Made by a program: the position numbers and the translations under genes. The notes beneath the pieces were generated by a model, which did no database searches, was not told where the DNA came from, and saw only the letters and a program-made list of their open reading frames with translations. Source: Paracyclopina nana (Eukaryota > Arthropoda > Copepoda > Cyclopoida > Cyclopettidae). Taken from it: a DNA stretch of 64,000 nucleotides. The stretch spans positions 5,044,501 to 5,108,500 of the forward strand of contig JAGUCH010000007.1 of the NCBI GenBank assembly GCA_019096065.1. Reading direction: 5' to 3'. Every line of letters starts with the position of its first letter. Positions within the stretch are counted from its first letter, which is position 1. This document shows, piece after piece, positions 1 through 11,667 of the stretch.

Positions 1-902
1 TAAAATTGAATTTAGGACAGTTTTTAGGCTTGATTTTTGCAATATATGCCTTAAATTTTGCGATTCGCTTTATTCCAGATAGCGAGCGTGAGCTCATCAA
101 AGCTGACCCAGCGGTCTAGCCGTCAAAGTGCGCCTGTTGCCATTGCGTCTTGCCACTATGCTGCGCCGGCCCGTTCGGCCATGTTGTTGCAGCGCTTGCT
201 AGTCGCCAGCTTACTGCTACTGCAGTAGCTATTTGACCCAGCTCCTACGCAACTTTTTCACAATTGAATTAATGGCTCAGTGGTAGGGCATCGGCGTGCT
301 AGCTGGGTGCCCTGGGTTCGATTCTTGCTGCCTCCTTCCTTTTTTTCGTTGATTCAAATAAAATAGGTGGCGCAAGGATCTAGTGAGGTGTAATGATCAT
401 TATCCACTTGTAGATGCATAATGTTCATTATCCTCCTCCAGATCAAACAACAATGAAAAATCATGGAAATTATACGGTCGCAGCTTATGTACTGCTCAGC
501 CGTCTCAGCTAATAGTAATACTAATTCTATACTTTTTGCTCGCCGTGGAAATGGAAAAGTTCTGATTACTCAATAGCTCCATGTATTCCTATTTGCAGTT
601 GGATTTTCGTGGCTCAAAGAAATCTGAGAGGCCAATAAAGTATCAGATTTTGTGCACTGATGGTGAAACCACACATCCAAGAGCTAGCTTCTACATTTTC
701 AACCAACTTGAATATACTATGTAAATTACAATAACTTTGCTTTGCCTGAATGTCATTAATTAATCTGCATGTCATATATTGTGCTCATGACTGGTATAAT
801 GAAATCATTTGCATAATCGGAATAAATGAGTCGCTGTTCAAGACATGTCAGTTACAAATTATGCTATTAAAGCCAATTATAAATCAAGCCAGTAATGACT
901 TT
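1..902. other. Upstream non-coding stretch
   Basis: No coding exon is supported here. It holds a tRNA-like relic near 266-333 and one CTCF-like AGGTGGCGC at 366-374. The sequence just before 903 is in frame with the first DEG/ENaC exon, but nothing in it resembles the channel. Confidence 0.5.
266..333 (+). repeat. tRNA-derived relic or SINE head
   Basis: An A-box-like stretch (TGGCTCAGTGG at 273) and a B-box-like stretch (GGGTTCGATTC near 314) are spaced as in a tRNA gene. The seven bases before the A-box do not pair with the 3' end and the T stem pairs only with wobbles. It therefore looks like a degenerate tRNA copy or the head of a SINE, not a working tRNA. Confidence 0.4.
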
Positions 903-3900
903 ATGGCCTCATTGCTTTGCAAAGCACGAAAGAAAGTTGAGATGTACACACCTAACAATAAAGGCAAAAAGCCTTCATCGAGGACTTTTGGCTCGGCTGT
1001 AAAGGTGATTTTTCCTTTCAAAATAGAAGCGTTTCCCAAAAGGTTTAGATTGAAAAAGAAAGAAGCTGATTGATGCTTTTAATGTCGTTTCCAGAAAACT
1101 TTGAAGGGCTTTGCAGAGACATGTACCATTGGTGGATGCAATTATGTGGTTGAAGACGGTCAATGGATGATAGAAAGACTTTTGTGGCTGTTGGCAGTCC
1201 TCGTTTTCGTCATTATTTCAGTCTACTTATCGGTTGTAGCTTACTTTGACTGGCAGGTACGAATACCAAATACTTCTTAAAATACATCGACAGAATACAT
1301 AGTCGTAACATTATATGTAGCCTATGCCTTAATTATGCTATGCGACTGAAAAAAAGTTGATTTTGATTTTTTTTAGATTTTTTGAAATGAATGAAAAACA
1401 TTTTGTATCCAAAATACTACATGCATTTTCTGATAAAATAGTATATTATAAGGAGTCCAATCAGGTTTATCTAGCTCCAAAAAAATTAAGGGAAACATGC
1501 AAAAAAATTGAAAAATTCAGCAGATACAAACAAATACATTGCTTTGATCACTGAAATAATTTTGCTCAATGTAGCTTGAGTTTCTTCTGTTGTTCTGATC
1601 AAAGCAAAGAGAAAAATGAAGGCTTCTACATGTCTAGGATGATCCGGTGATAACTTCTTTGGCAACCACATCTTTGCCAGTGGAAAGCATTCCCTTTCCA
1701 GCTGTAGTCATCTGCGGCCAAGGCCTGATCAAAGATGTCGTGACGTCTGCTGTATTCAAGCAGTTTTCTGCTTACGTCAATGACACTGGCAATACAGCCA
1801 TTGCCAATATGACTCAAAAGGAGAAAGAGCTCAGTTACCAAGTACGTTCAAAGTAACACTGTTTCAGCAATAAGTAAGCCTCTCAACAACTTTTACTTTG
1901 AGCTTGCAAGGCTTTTTCTGTCTGACTTTGGCAAGTCAATCAGTTAACTTCTGTTGCTGAAACATTAATGAGAGCATTTTGTCATATGCAGGACTTTTTG
2001 GATGACAAGTTCTCTGGATTGGACCCTTCAGACATTATTTTCCTCATGACACTTCCGGATCCGGATACTTCTGTGGCTGCGAGTGCAGCGGGCCAATCCC
2101 CAGGACCCGAGCCTGTATCCGGAACCATGGGATACTGCTATTCTTACGAATCCGGATCTAGTGCAAATACGTGCTCGGATACGAATTCGGTGTTACCAAC
2201 CGATCTATTTGAAGCTGAGGAAATCAGTACAAATGGCTTCATTTTAACCAACCCATGTCATCATGTAACTTGACTTTTTTCAGAGAATTTTGGTGACTTT
2301 GTGCCCACTGCAACATACGAGTCCAATGAGGTTTTGAGCACTTCGGAATTATCAGCTTATGGGTACTTTAAATTGCCTACTGATCCAGACGGCAAACCAA
2401 CATCAGAGTAAGAGATCTAACAATTTTGTCAATGCAATGGAGAGAAATATGTTATGGTGTTTTTAGTGTTGTTATGAAAGTCAATTTGAAGAGTGGAGCT
2501 AAAAATAAAATGGCGAATATACCCTGCCAAGCCACTCCAATTACATCATTAATTTGCATTGAGGAGAAAGCAAATTCAAAAGTGGAACAAACCGGTGCTA
2601 AACCGACGGACTCAGAAGTGACCGTCGAACCTCCAAAGGTGAAAATTATTACTTAAAAAGAAGCCCCGTTCAGACCAATCTTTTCTAGGTTGATAAATTC
2701 TTGAATCCGGACAAAATTGAAGCGCTGGTCGAAGTTGTCAAGGAGAAGAGGAACCAATCTCTGATGGCCTTTGACAGGCTGGACTTGTCCAAATCCTACA
2801 CCGATTTATTTGAAATCTTGTGGTATTCTCAAGTAAGCAAACAATAATTTATATACGTATAGATCTCTATTATATTTAACTTTCCTGTTCATGATCACGC
2901 ACAAGATTCTTATACTAAAAGTGGTGCACTACTATAATAATTGTTGGTCAATAATTCGCATCATTTCTTGTTGCCCTGGCCAGTTCCCTGGTAATTACGA
3001 TATCCCTGGTTCTGGTTCTCATGGAACCTGTAGCCTTGTTCCTTGTTTTCGTAAAATGCGTGGCCTTTCCCAGTATTGTAGTAATGGGCTTGAGTGGCTC
3101 CATCTGTAAGCAAAAATAGCATATTTGCATCAAAAAAAAGTTTTTGGCTGCTTTGCTCAAAATCAAGCAGCTAAAACTCTCCTATATTAAGAAGGCAAAA
3201 AGCTTGATAAAATCTTATATTTGCGTTTGGACAGCTATTTACTCGTAACCTTTTAAAGCACATTTGCGCTGCTATACGTAGATTAAGTATGTAATTACCG
3301 TCATTGTAATTTTTGTAGCAATAACCACCATTATCATAGGCTCGATATTCGTTGCCCTGCTTGTTGACTCCCTCGTAGACAACCTCGCGTTTTCCTTTTC
3401 CAGGCATCTTAATAATACGACTCGACTCGAAGATGGTTTGAAACTGAATAACGCGCTAATGAGAAAATCTACTGATATTCTCAGGGAGATCAGTTTTTGC
3501 AACCGCAGCTGCTGCTGAACCACTTTGCGCTAACTTAGTGCAAGCTGGCCTATTACAGGGTGTCTCAACAATTTCTATACGCTACAAGCTTTCTTTTTTG
3601 GGCCACTTTAGAGGCTCCTTTTAGACAGAACATGGTGTTGGCTTTCGCGAAAAGTGTGTTTAAAATTGAGCCAAAAATTATTCATTTTATAAATGAAGCT
3701 CATACCTGAAACCGTAATACGAGGATTTTAGCATGATAGCATTTATTTTGCAACTTTTCGTTAAGATTTGAAGATTTTCCAAAACTTTCATTTTATTACT
3801 TCAACATTCACTTCTTGTTGCCTTTGTATTGGTAATCCCGGTACCCCTGGTTCTGATTTTCATGGAATTTATATCCATGGCTTTCGTAAAAGGCATGACC

Positions 3901-6900
3901 ATGCCCGGTGTTGTAATATTTTGAAGTGGTTTGGCCAGCTGAAACAAATAAATTGACATATGAGTATTTAGGCAAAACGAAATAAGAATGCAGAATATTG
4001 ATGAAAATAAGTTATTCACCTTCGTTGTAATTTTTGTAGTCATATGCACCGTCATTATAGGCACGGTAGTCGTTACCCTTATCATTGGTGCCTAAAAATC
4101 ATTAACAAATTCAAGTTCTGTATATAACAGAGTTACTTAAAAAAGGATCTTTTTCAATACGTACCCGTATTTTGTACTTGACGCTTTGACATGTTGTAGT
4201 TATATCAGATATGCGACTGAGTAGGAATCATTGCTTAACTCAGATACTTATATACCTACGAGCTCGCCCGATTGTCTAAGTGATACCAGAGAAGAACTTC
4301 ACTGACGTTAAACTGAAGTTTGAAAAACCGCCCAATCTCAAAATCCAAAAAAAAAAAAAAAAAAAAAATAGCAAATATTTATTTCAAATTACTAAATGTT
4401 TAATTCTGTCTAGCAAGTCTGCAATGAATAATTTTTGTGATTTGTTACTGTTTCTTTAAGTAGGAGAATTTTTGCCACAGTTACCATCACAAATAAAATA
4501 AGCTAAAAAAATGAGTCAATTGCGTCTATGATTAAAAAGTCACCAATTTGTAGCAGAGCCGCCACATCTGGTAGCATTGGCCCTTACATTGTTTCTCGCA
4601 AGCTGTCATATGTAGTGATGGAACGAGCCGGAAAAATTAGGATTGAGCGAGTGTCGAGATAAAGAATCAGCTCGTTTGAGTTTGAAATTTTAAAAATCCT
4701 AGTTTCTTCGAGTTTCAAGCATTGCTGCATAATCTGCTTTGTTAATTTGAATTTTCATTTAATTCTGAAATTAATGCATTAAAAAAACTTTTCTTCAAGG
4801 AAATAACAGCTAAGAACAATTCAGCAGTCGGTGTGCATAAATATTTATTTGAATATTTAGCAGTTTCACTGTGAACTTTGGCCAAATCCTTTCAAGTTTA
4901 AGCTCATCTGACTTTCGAGTTCGCAAAATTGCATCCGAGTTTTCTGAGTTCTCTCGAAATATTTTTCGAATGAGTTCAAGTTGAAAATGCTTATCTAATC
5001 CGAGTCAAGTTAGCCTTTTGAGTTACCAAGTCGAGTTCAAACTCGTTCCATCACTAGTCGTAGGTTTGTACGTACCGACGTAGATTTTAGCTGCTCAATA
5101 GGTTTTATTACCAAACCAAAATTATCCTGTTATCTGCACAAGATTTCTGAATCTTTGCGTACTTATGCAATTTTTGTTATTTTCATCTGCATTGGTGAGA
5201 GCAATAATGGAAAACTGCTAGTTTGGCAAAGAACAGCCAAGTCCGGCAGCATATAACTAACCATTGTTTCTTGCAAGCTGTCATGAGTACTTAATACTCC
5301 GTGACGTATATTTTTTGAAGTATTATTAGAATTCAATTAACTTTTATCATTGATGTTGAAAAGCCTGAATGCCTTTATATTGGAATAATTGGACGCTTGA
5401 TGAAAGGTCATTCATATTGTTTGTACTTTCTTAAGGTCACACAAACTTTGCTCTTGGTTATTTGACGGTAAGATTTCGTCGGATCAGCCAATAGCAAGAG
5501 AGGGTCATTGCGCCATGATGATTACAATTGATGGCAATGCAAACCTACCCAAATTTCTTTGTTTCCTAAATTTATTTTGTTGAATTAAGTCTAGGTAAAA
5601 ACGTTGATTTGAAATGCAATAAGCCTACAATCAATAACAATACTGCACTGTTGATCAAAAAGCCGATTTGCCGCGCACTAGAAATTCCGCCAAAATATAT
5701 ATTTCCAATTTTAGCACTAATTTTCAGCTTTTAATTTGTATGACTTCTAGGCTTCCAAAAGAGCCCAAATTAATGTAAATAGACAGATAAAAGATTCAAA
5801 TTCGGCTCAGAAACACTCATTTTTGCTGTAAAGTTGGCTTGGGTGATTTTGATAGAACAGCAATTTTGCACAAATTATGCAAAATTTGAGGCTTCCATAG
5901 CTTTTGATTCCAAATGACTCCAATTGAGTGACAAAGTCAGAGAAGTCAATTTATAGCATAAAATGATTATGCACCATAATTGGCTGCAGCCACCTGCTCT
6001 CCCGGATGCTAGGATGCAATATTTTTAGTTTACGACCAATAAGAAAGGGATGCTACGTACGTTGATTTCGCGACTTTTTTTCATGCACGTGAAATCGTCA
6101 AATAAACCCACTGTGTACTGTAATGGAGTCGATGAGGCATCTTTAGAAGTTGAAATGCCAAAACTTTTCTGAAAAATAAGTCTTTATATCATGCTCAATA
6201 GATATGGAGCCAAGGTTCTCACAAACCATCAAAACATTATTAGCTTATTAGATAATCAAAATCAAAATTTTCCTATTATCCACTTGATATTTCTCAGCTT
6301 TAGAGTACTTATGGAATTTTTGCCATTAAAAACTGCATTGGTGTTAGCAATCACCGAAAAATTCTAGTTTGGAACAGAACAGCCTCATCCGGCAGCATTC
6401 ACTAAAGATTTGTTTCTTGCAAGCTGTCATAAGTTCGTACCTCGTGACGTAGATTTTTAATAAGTTATTTTGCATCTAAACAAATACATCATCATTATTG
6501 AAAATCTAAAATAATCCTTTAATGAATGATTAAATATATCACTCTTGATGAATGGTCATGAATATTATATGTATTTTCTTAAGGTCACACAAACTTTGGT
6601 CTTGGTTAGTTGACGGTAAGATTTCGTCGGATCAGCCAATAGCAAGTGAGGGTCATTGTGCCACGTAGTTAGCTGCACAAACAGCGCCATAATTCGGCGA
6701 ACGTTAAGATGTTTGTTATAGACAGTAGCTTTATTTTAATAGCTATCATAACCGAATTATTTATGATAAAACTTTTCTTTCTTTGGCAACACGGAAAAAC
6801 TGTTATTTCAAAATTGTCAAAACAAAATATAAACTCTAAATAAAGTAATGAACTAAGTTCATATCTACACAATTCGTATTCTATTAAAAAACTTAAACAG

Positions 6901-9326
6901 TTAATAATTATTTATTTTTTTGTCATGACCTGTGAAAAAGTGGGAAAATGTCTTTAAAAATGAAACCCATTCAATGTTTAGCTAAAATTGTTAAGAGTTT
7001 GAGGAATGGACCATAGCTCAGTGAGTTTATTTGACGATTTCACGCACATGGAAAAAAAGTCGCAAAATCAACGTACGTAGCATCCCTTTCTTATTGGTTG
7101 TAAGCTAAAAATATTGCATCCTAGCACCTGGGAGAGGAGGTGGCCGCATCCAATTCTGGTGCATAATCATTTTATGCTATTAGTTTGACTTCCCTGACTT
7201 TGTCACTCAATTGGAGTCGTATGGAATCAAAAGTTATGGAAGCCTCAATTTTTTGCTCTATTTGTGCAAAATTGCTGTTCTATCGAAATCACCCAAGCCA
7301 ACTTTACAGCAAAAATGAGTGTTTCTGAGCCGAATTTGAATCTTTTATCTGTCTATTTACACTAATTTGGGCTCTTTTGGTAGCCTAGAAGACATACAAA
7401 TTAAAAGCTGAAAATTAGTGCTAAAATTGGAAATCTGTGTTTTGGCGGAATTTTTGGTGCGCGTCAAATCGGCTTTTTGATCGATCCACAGTGCATAGAT
7501 GATATGACACTTTTCTCAAAGAATGTTTTCTGGTAAATTCTATTTAACTCTCAACGAAGCGAAATTAGAAAAATATCCAAGTAAAAAGGTTGCGTGAAAA
7601 AGGAAAAATTCCTTCCATTTATTCAGTTGATGTATTTTCATATATTAAGCTTATTATGGCTCCCTTCAAAATTGGATAAATGTTTAAATGTATACTATGA
7701 TGCATATTTTTCTAGTTGCCCTGTTTTGACGTGGAAGGTGTGACTTCCAGGCAAAAAGACGAGAAAGCCATGGTGAAACGATGCTACTGGAAGGGCATTT
7801 TAATCAATTGTGCATCGATATTCAAGACTTTTCCCACAGATCGTGGAATGTGTTGCACTTTCAACATGGCCCAAGCTGACCAACTTTTCTTGGATAGCCA
7901 ATACAGCCAAATGGTGGAGAGAATGCAAGTGGAAGACTCTGAGAAAGCCTTTGGCTTTGAAGACCTCCCTGATTGGTATTCAAATGCTAATGAGCCCAAA
8001 TCCACTGTGGGCAAAAATAAGGGATTAACTCTCATCTTGGATGGGCACACCAATTTGATCGCACCTGGAACTGTCAGTGATGACACTCAAGGATTTTTTG
8101 CTGTCGTTGATGAGCCTGGAAAATACCCTCTTGTCAATGAAGGCAGCCAGCTCTTACAAGCCGGACATTCCACTTTTGTAGCGATTTCAGCAACTAAGTA
8201 TTAATCAAAGGAGTCATCACTTCTTAAACATCCTCTATTATTTACAATTTCAGCATTGTTGCCTCAGATGATATTAGGAGCATCAAGCCAGAGAAGAGAA
8301 ATTGCTACTTTTATGACGAAATCAAGCTGAACATCCATAAAAATTACACCAGGTCCAATTGTGTATTTGAGTGCAAGCTTAATTATGCTTTCACCACCAC
8401 TGAAGAGGTAGGCATAATTTGCAAGAAAGCAGCTCATGTTTCTTTTGTTAAGCAGGTTTGCATTCCCTGGTATTTTCCTGTGGATCCCAAAATTACAACT
8501 CAGCCTTGTGATCCTTGGCAAACCAAGGACTTTTTGGAAGCCATGTCTGCAATTCCTGATGATGAGTGCAGTCACTGTTTGCCAGACTGTATTTCAACTA
8601 TTTATGCCACAAGTGTGACAACTGCAAGATTCCGACAATGTGATGAGAAAAATATGGGCTTGTCCCCACTTTGCTCCTTTCAGACTGACAAATTCTCCAA
8701 CCCTCCAATTTGGGGGCAACAAGTCAAGGAGGATTATGTCAACACTTTTGGAATCATGCCATCCTATGTGGCAAAATTGTTACCAGAGTCTAACAAAAGA
8801 AGGCATAACCAATCATAAAAATTTTTTTAGGTTAAAAAAATTAAAACTGAGATTTTTAAAGGTATGCCAGTGACAAAAATGTCATTTTTACCTCTCAAAA
8901 CCAGAAGAATGCTTATTATGATGCTTATGAAGAGGATATTGCAATTGCCCATTTCTTCTTCAGTTCTCCTACAGCTTTTCAATTTAGCATGGGAGTAAGA
9001 CTTAATTATAAATTAAACAAGTGACATTATCACAAGGCAATTTTTCCTTAAAGGCAAGGATGTCACTTTTGGACTTCATTTCTCAAGTTGGTGGCGTTCT
9101 TGGTCTCTTTGTGGGATTCAGTGTCATTACAGCAATAGAAATAGTCTATTGGTTAACTATAAGATTTGCAAGAATCAAAGCCAGCCCGGAAGAAGAAGTG
9201 GAGGAGGAAAAGGAACAAGATACCAGCTTTTTTAAACCAGCTTTTTATGACCCTCCCAAATCTGCAGGAAGTCATACCTCAAAAATTGCACCCATATCTA
9301 TTGATGAAACAATTCTGCATCAATAA
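903..9326 (+). CDS. DEG/ENaC (pickpocket-like) sodium channel subunit
   Basis: Subunit of a trimeric plasma-membrane cation channel of the amiloride-sensitive DEG/ENaC family. Twelve exons join with matching phases: 903-998, 1095-1256, 1638-1841, 1992-2226, 2284-2407, 2467-2638, 2689-2832, 7716-8197, 8254-8407, 8456-8787, 8862-8994, 9054-9326 (about 836 residues). Seen: TM1 at about 57-85; FPAVVIC just after it; LWYSQ|LPCF across exons 7/8, followed by a C-W-G-NC block; a cysteine-rich ectodomain with RNCYFYDE and CIPW; and before the end GGVLGLFVGFS, the TM2 and G-x-S filter. The tail is about 50 acidic residues. Exons 4-6 (linker) and the weak GA|GTCTAAC donor at 8788 are the least certain. 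Intron 7 (2833-7715) hosts two minus-strand genes and several repeats. AATAAA lies at 9383. The start at 903 was chosen as the Met nearest the conserved N-terminus. Confidence 0.88.
2961..3407 (-). CDS. Small aromatic/Gly/Asn-rich protein, nested gene 1
   Basis: Two exons on the minus strand, 3299-3407 and 2961-3103, joined by a GT-AG intron (phase 1), give about 83 residues. The protein starts MPGKGKREVV and carries EYRAYDNGGY, YYNTGKGHAFYENK and RFHENQNQGYRNYQ, then a basic GNKK end. There is no signal peptide or membrane segment. The YxxYxxGxYxYKNY and YYNTGxGHAFY pattern recurs in the neighbour at 3808-4192, so the two are tandem paralogues. Short arthropod proteins of this composition exist, but I know of no function. 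The gene lies wholly inside intron 7 of the DEG/ENaC gene on the opposite strand. Confidence 0.8.
3808..4192 (-). CDS. Small aromatic/Gly/Asn-rich protein, nested gene 2
   Basis: Three minus-strand exons, 4165-4192, 4020-4091 and 3808-3938, join in frame to about 76 residues starting MSKRQVQNTG. The body reads DYRAYNDGAYDYKNYNE, then YYNTGHGHAFYESHG and FHENQNQGYRDYQ, closely matching the paralogue at 2961-3407. The intron after KNYN[D/E] is in the same place in both genes. This copy has an extra first intron. A TATATAAG box on the minus strand at about 4246-4254 lies about 55-60 bp upstream of the ATG, consistent with an independent promoter inside the host intron. Function unknown. Confidence 0.8.
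4613..5056. mobile_element. Inverted-repeat element with TAGTGATGGAACGAG ends
   Basis: TAGTGATGGAACGAG begins the element and its reverse complement closes it, 444 bp in total with no coding capacity. It splits a copy of the direct repeat also present at about 5140-5515 and 6236-6663: the copy's AGCTGTCAT end lies just left and its GACGTAGATTTT continuation just right. No clear target duplication was found. Confidence 0.65.
5140..5515. repeat. Interspersed repeat, copy 2 (others at 6236-6663 and split around 4613-5056)
   Basis: This stretch and 6236-6663 share, in order, the GTTTGG..AACAGCC, TTTCTTGCAAGCTGTCAT, GTGACGTA and GACGGTAAGATTTCGTC blocks with small gaps, about 1.1 kb apart in direct orientation. 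A third, partial copy (about 4540-4612 and 5057-5100) is interrupted by the inverted-repeat element. No reading frame is visible. Confidence 0.65.
5642..7493. mobile_element. Foldback element with about 485-bp inverted arms
   Basis: The left arm (about 5642-6128) and right arm (about 7008-7493) are inverted copies over their whole length with scattered mismatches; the outer ends are TGCACTGT and ACAGTGCA. The central 0.9 kb contains copy 3 of the neighbouring direct repeat (6236-6663). No transposase is visible, so it is non-autonomous. It sits in intron 7 of the DEG/ENaC gene and could fold the pre-mRNA there. Confidence 0.75.
6236..6663. repeat. Interspersed repeat, copy 3
   Basis: Direct copy of 5140-5515, lying in the loop of the foldback element. 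The most conserved block is GACGGTAAGATTTCGTCGG. Confidence 0.6.
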
Positions 9327-10125
9327 TCATGTAACATTATATATTATACTACGTAAATTATGCTTTGACATGTCATAATTTCAATAAAAGATTCACTCAA
9401 CCTCTCAAAAATTGCCAATTCCCTTCCTTGGGAACAGATTAATTTTTTGCGCGTGAGTTGTAGACAAAGGAGACTTTGGCCTAGAGGCGTACAAATGCAA
9501 GTAGCGAGAACAATGCGAAGAAGTCGACATGCTTTTGCGTTTTGGGCTGAAGTGCGTCATTTTGTCAGAATGAAAACCATGTGAAAAGCATGAAATAGTC
9601 CAAAATGCATGATTTTTCATTAGACATCGGCAAGAGAACAAAAGAAAATGAATCTGATTTAGCCAAATATCTCTTGAAATACTTGACAATTTCTCTAATG
9701 AAAAATATTTTCTAAATAATGATGAAAAAAATATTAGAAAAATATGCTTAACTACTATTATATGTATTTTGGGCGAAACGGAAGCAGGAAAATGAAATCT
9801 TTACCATGGCATTGGCCTAAAAATCATGGAACTCTGGATTCAGTTCTCAGTGTACGCATTACTTCACAATTCTCTTCAACTCTAATTTAGCCAAGACTAG
9901 TGTCATAACTCTGTTGGTGTACACGTCCAAAGTTCGCGGCCCTATTCATGTAAGAGCAGATCAAGAGTGCTATTAATAGAGCCAGTTTTTGCTGCTACAT
10001 CAGGTGATTTGGCCTCTCTGCGAACTGGAGATCTACGCTACAGTGTAGCAGCTGCTTCTGCAGCAGTTGATAAGCTTCCTCGGAGTTACAGCCAAATTAG
10101 CAAGAAAAGACATACGAAAACGAAT
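9327..10125. other. Intergenic, DEG/ENaC 3' end to SDR start
   Basis: Contains the 3' UTR and AATAAA (9383) of the channel gene and the presumed SDR promoter. An open frame runs upstream of 10126 but has no SDR similarity. Nothing else is supported. Confidence 0.5.
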
Positions 10126-11667
10126 ATGGACGCGGCCAAATTCTTTGAAATCCTCTGGGGATTTGTGCTCTGCATCTACTATGCACTAGTAGAAGCTGTC
10201 AAGTAAGACAAGCTCCTAATTAACTCGTTTATGTCAATTATTACCTAACTTCCTCCACATAGGCTGTTCACTCCTAAGAAGAAGTCAGTGAAAGGAGATG
10301 TTATTCTCATCACTGGAGGTGGATCTGGAATCGGTAGGCTAATCGCCCAAAAATTGGCCAAATTGGGAGCAACAATTGTCACATGGGACGTGAACACTGC
10401 AGGCAATGACGAGACTGTTAGGTGAGATTTGTTACAACTTTCAGCAAAGCGATGTTGGTATAGTGGTGAGCATAGCTGCCTTCCAAGCAGTTGACCCGGG
10501 TTCGATTCCCGGACATCGCATTTTTTTTCCAATATCTTTTTTCTCGTTTTTCCTTTTTCCTACAATACTTTTGCTGAAAAGTAGGGCTTAAAAATGACGA
10601 AAAAGTTGGCTTTAATGGAATTTTCCATCTTTTTTTGTACTTTGGTGCTTAGCCATTTGAAGGAGGGATTTAAAAAAAGTACTTTTCCTCTGCTTAAAGT
10701 TTGATTAAAAACGCCGGAGGTTCAGCTTATGCTTACACCGTGGACTTGACTTCAAAAGACAGGATTTATGAGGCTGCCACCAAAGTGAAAAATGAGGTTG
10801 GTAACGTGAACATCCTGATCAACAATGCTGGCATCGTGAGTGGCACCTCCCTGTTGGACACTCCAGATGAGAAGATCATCAGGACATTTGATGTGAATGT
10901 GCTGGCACATTTCTGGACCATCAAGTCCTTCTTGCCAGACATGATTATGAAGAAAAAAGGCCACATTGTCAACATTGCCTCCCTGGCTGGCTACTCTGGC
11001 ATGCATAAATTGGTTGACTACTGCAGCTCCAAGTTTGCTGCTGTGGGTCTGGATGAGTCCATCAAAACTGAGCTGCATGTTCAAGGCCATGGAGATTACA
11101 TTAAGGCCACAGTGGTTTGCCCCTATTACATCAGCACAGGCATGTTTGCTGGAGTCCAGTGCAAGGTAAACATGGCTAGATGAAGAAGCCCTTTATCAAC
11201 TTCAAAATTATTGTTCAAATATTAGCCAAAGTTCATGCGAGATCATCCAAGCTTGCTTGAATCTTGATTTTATCAAAGTAGATGTCTTCTGTTTGCCTGA
11301 ATGCATTTGAAAAAAAAGTGAAAAATTCTAGATGGCGCTTTGCCTAGCAAGGAATTTAGGCGGCCCAGCACGGCTTTTCTCACCAATCAGAATGGAGCTA
11401 GTTTTTAATGCAGGAAGCGCCCTCTATGAAATACCGAGTATTATTTTGATTTTTTCTCAGGTCATCCCAATTCTTGACCCTGATGTCGTGGCTGAGACAG
11501 CTGTCAATGGCATTCTGACGAATAAACCAGTGGTGATTGTGCCCTGGTGGTGCTGCTACCTAATAACCATGAAAACCATCTTGCCCATCAGGGGATTTGT
11601 CTACCTTGCTGAAGTGTTTGGCTTCAACAGCTCCATGGACCAATTCGAAGGGAGAAAAACTAAGTAA
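10126..11667 (+). CDS. Short-chain dehydrogenase/reductase (17beta-HSD11/SDR16C-like)
   Basis: NAD(P)-dependent oxidoreductase likely acting on steroid, retinoid or lipid alcohols at the ER or lipid droplet. Four exons, 10126-10202, 10263-10421, 10700-11165 and 11461-11667, give 302 residues, the usual length for this group. Seen: an N-terminal hydrophobic helix (about 5-25), the cofactor motif TGGGSGIG (43-50), NNAG (120-123), and catalytic Ser173, Tyr186 and Lys190 in YCSSK. All key residues are present. The start at 10126 gives the short N-terminal anchor followed by a basic stretch that is typical of these enzymes; an upstream in-frame extension lacks support. The substrate cannot be read from sequence. 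Intron 2 contains a tRNA gene. Confidence 0.9.
10449..10520 (+). tRNA. tRNA-Gly (anticodon UCC)
   Basis: A complete 72-nt cloverleaf: acceptor GCGATGT pairs fully with ACATCGC before the discriminator A; the anticodon loop is CTTCCAA (anticodon TCC); the T arm CCGGG/CCCGG closes TTCGATT. An oligo-T run follows directly, as a Pol III stop. It lies in sense orientation inside intron 2 of the SDR gene. Confidence 0.93.
11330..11425. promoter_or_regulatory. Pair of CTCF-like motifs in SDR intron 3
   Basis: AGATGGCGCT at 11330-11339 (plus) and AGAGGGCGCT on the minus strand at 11416-11425 face each other 76 bp apart. Both fit the AGRKGGCGC core of insect and vertebrate CTCF. Binding is inferred only. 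Confidence 0.4.

Noticed and set aside
266-333. Functional tRNA gene
   Set aside because: Acceptor stem does not pair and the T stem is mostly wobble; only the promoter boxes survive.
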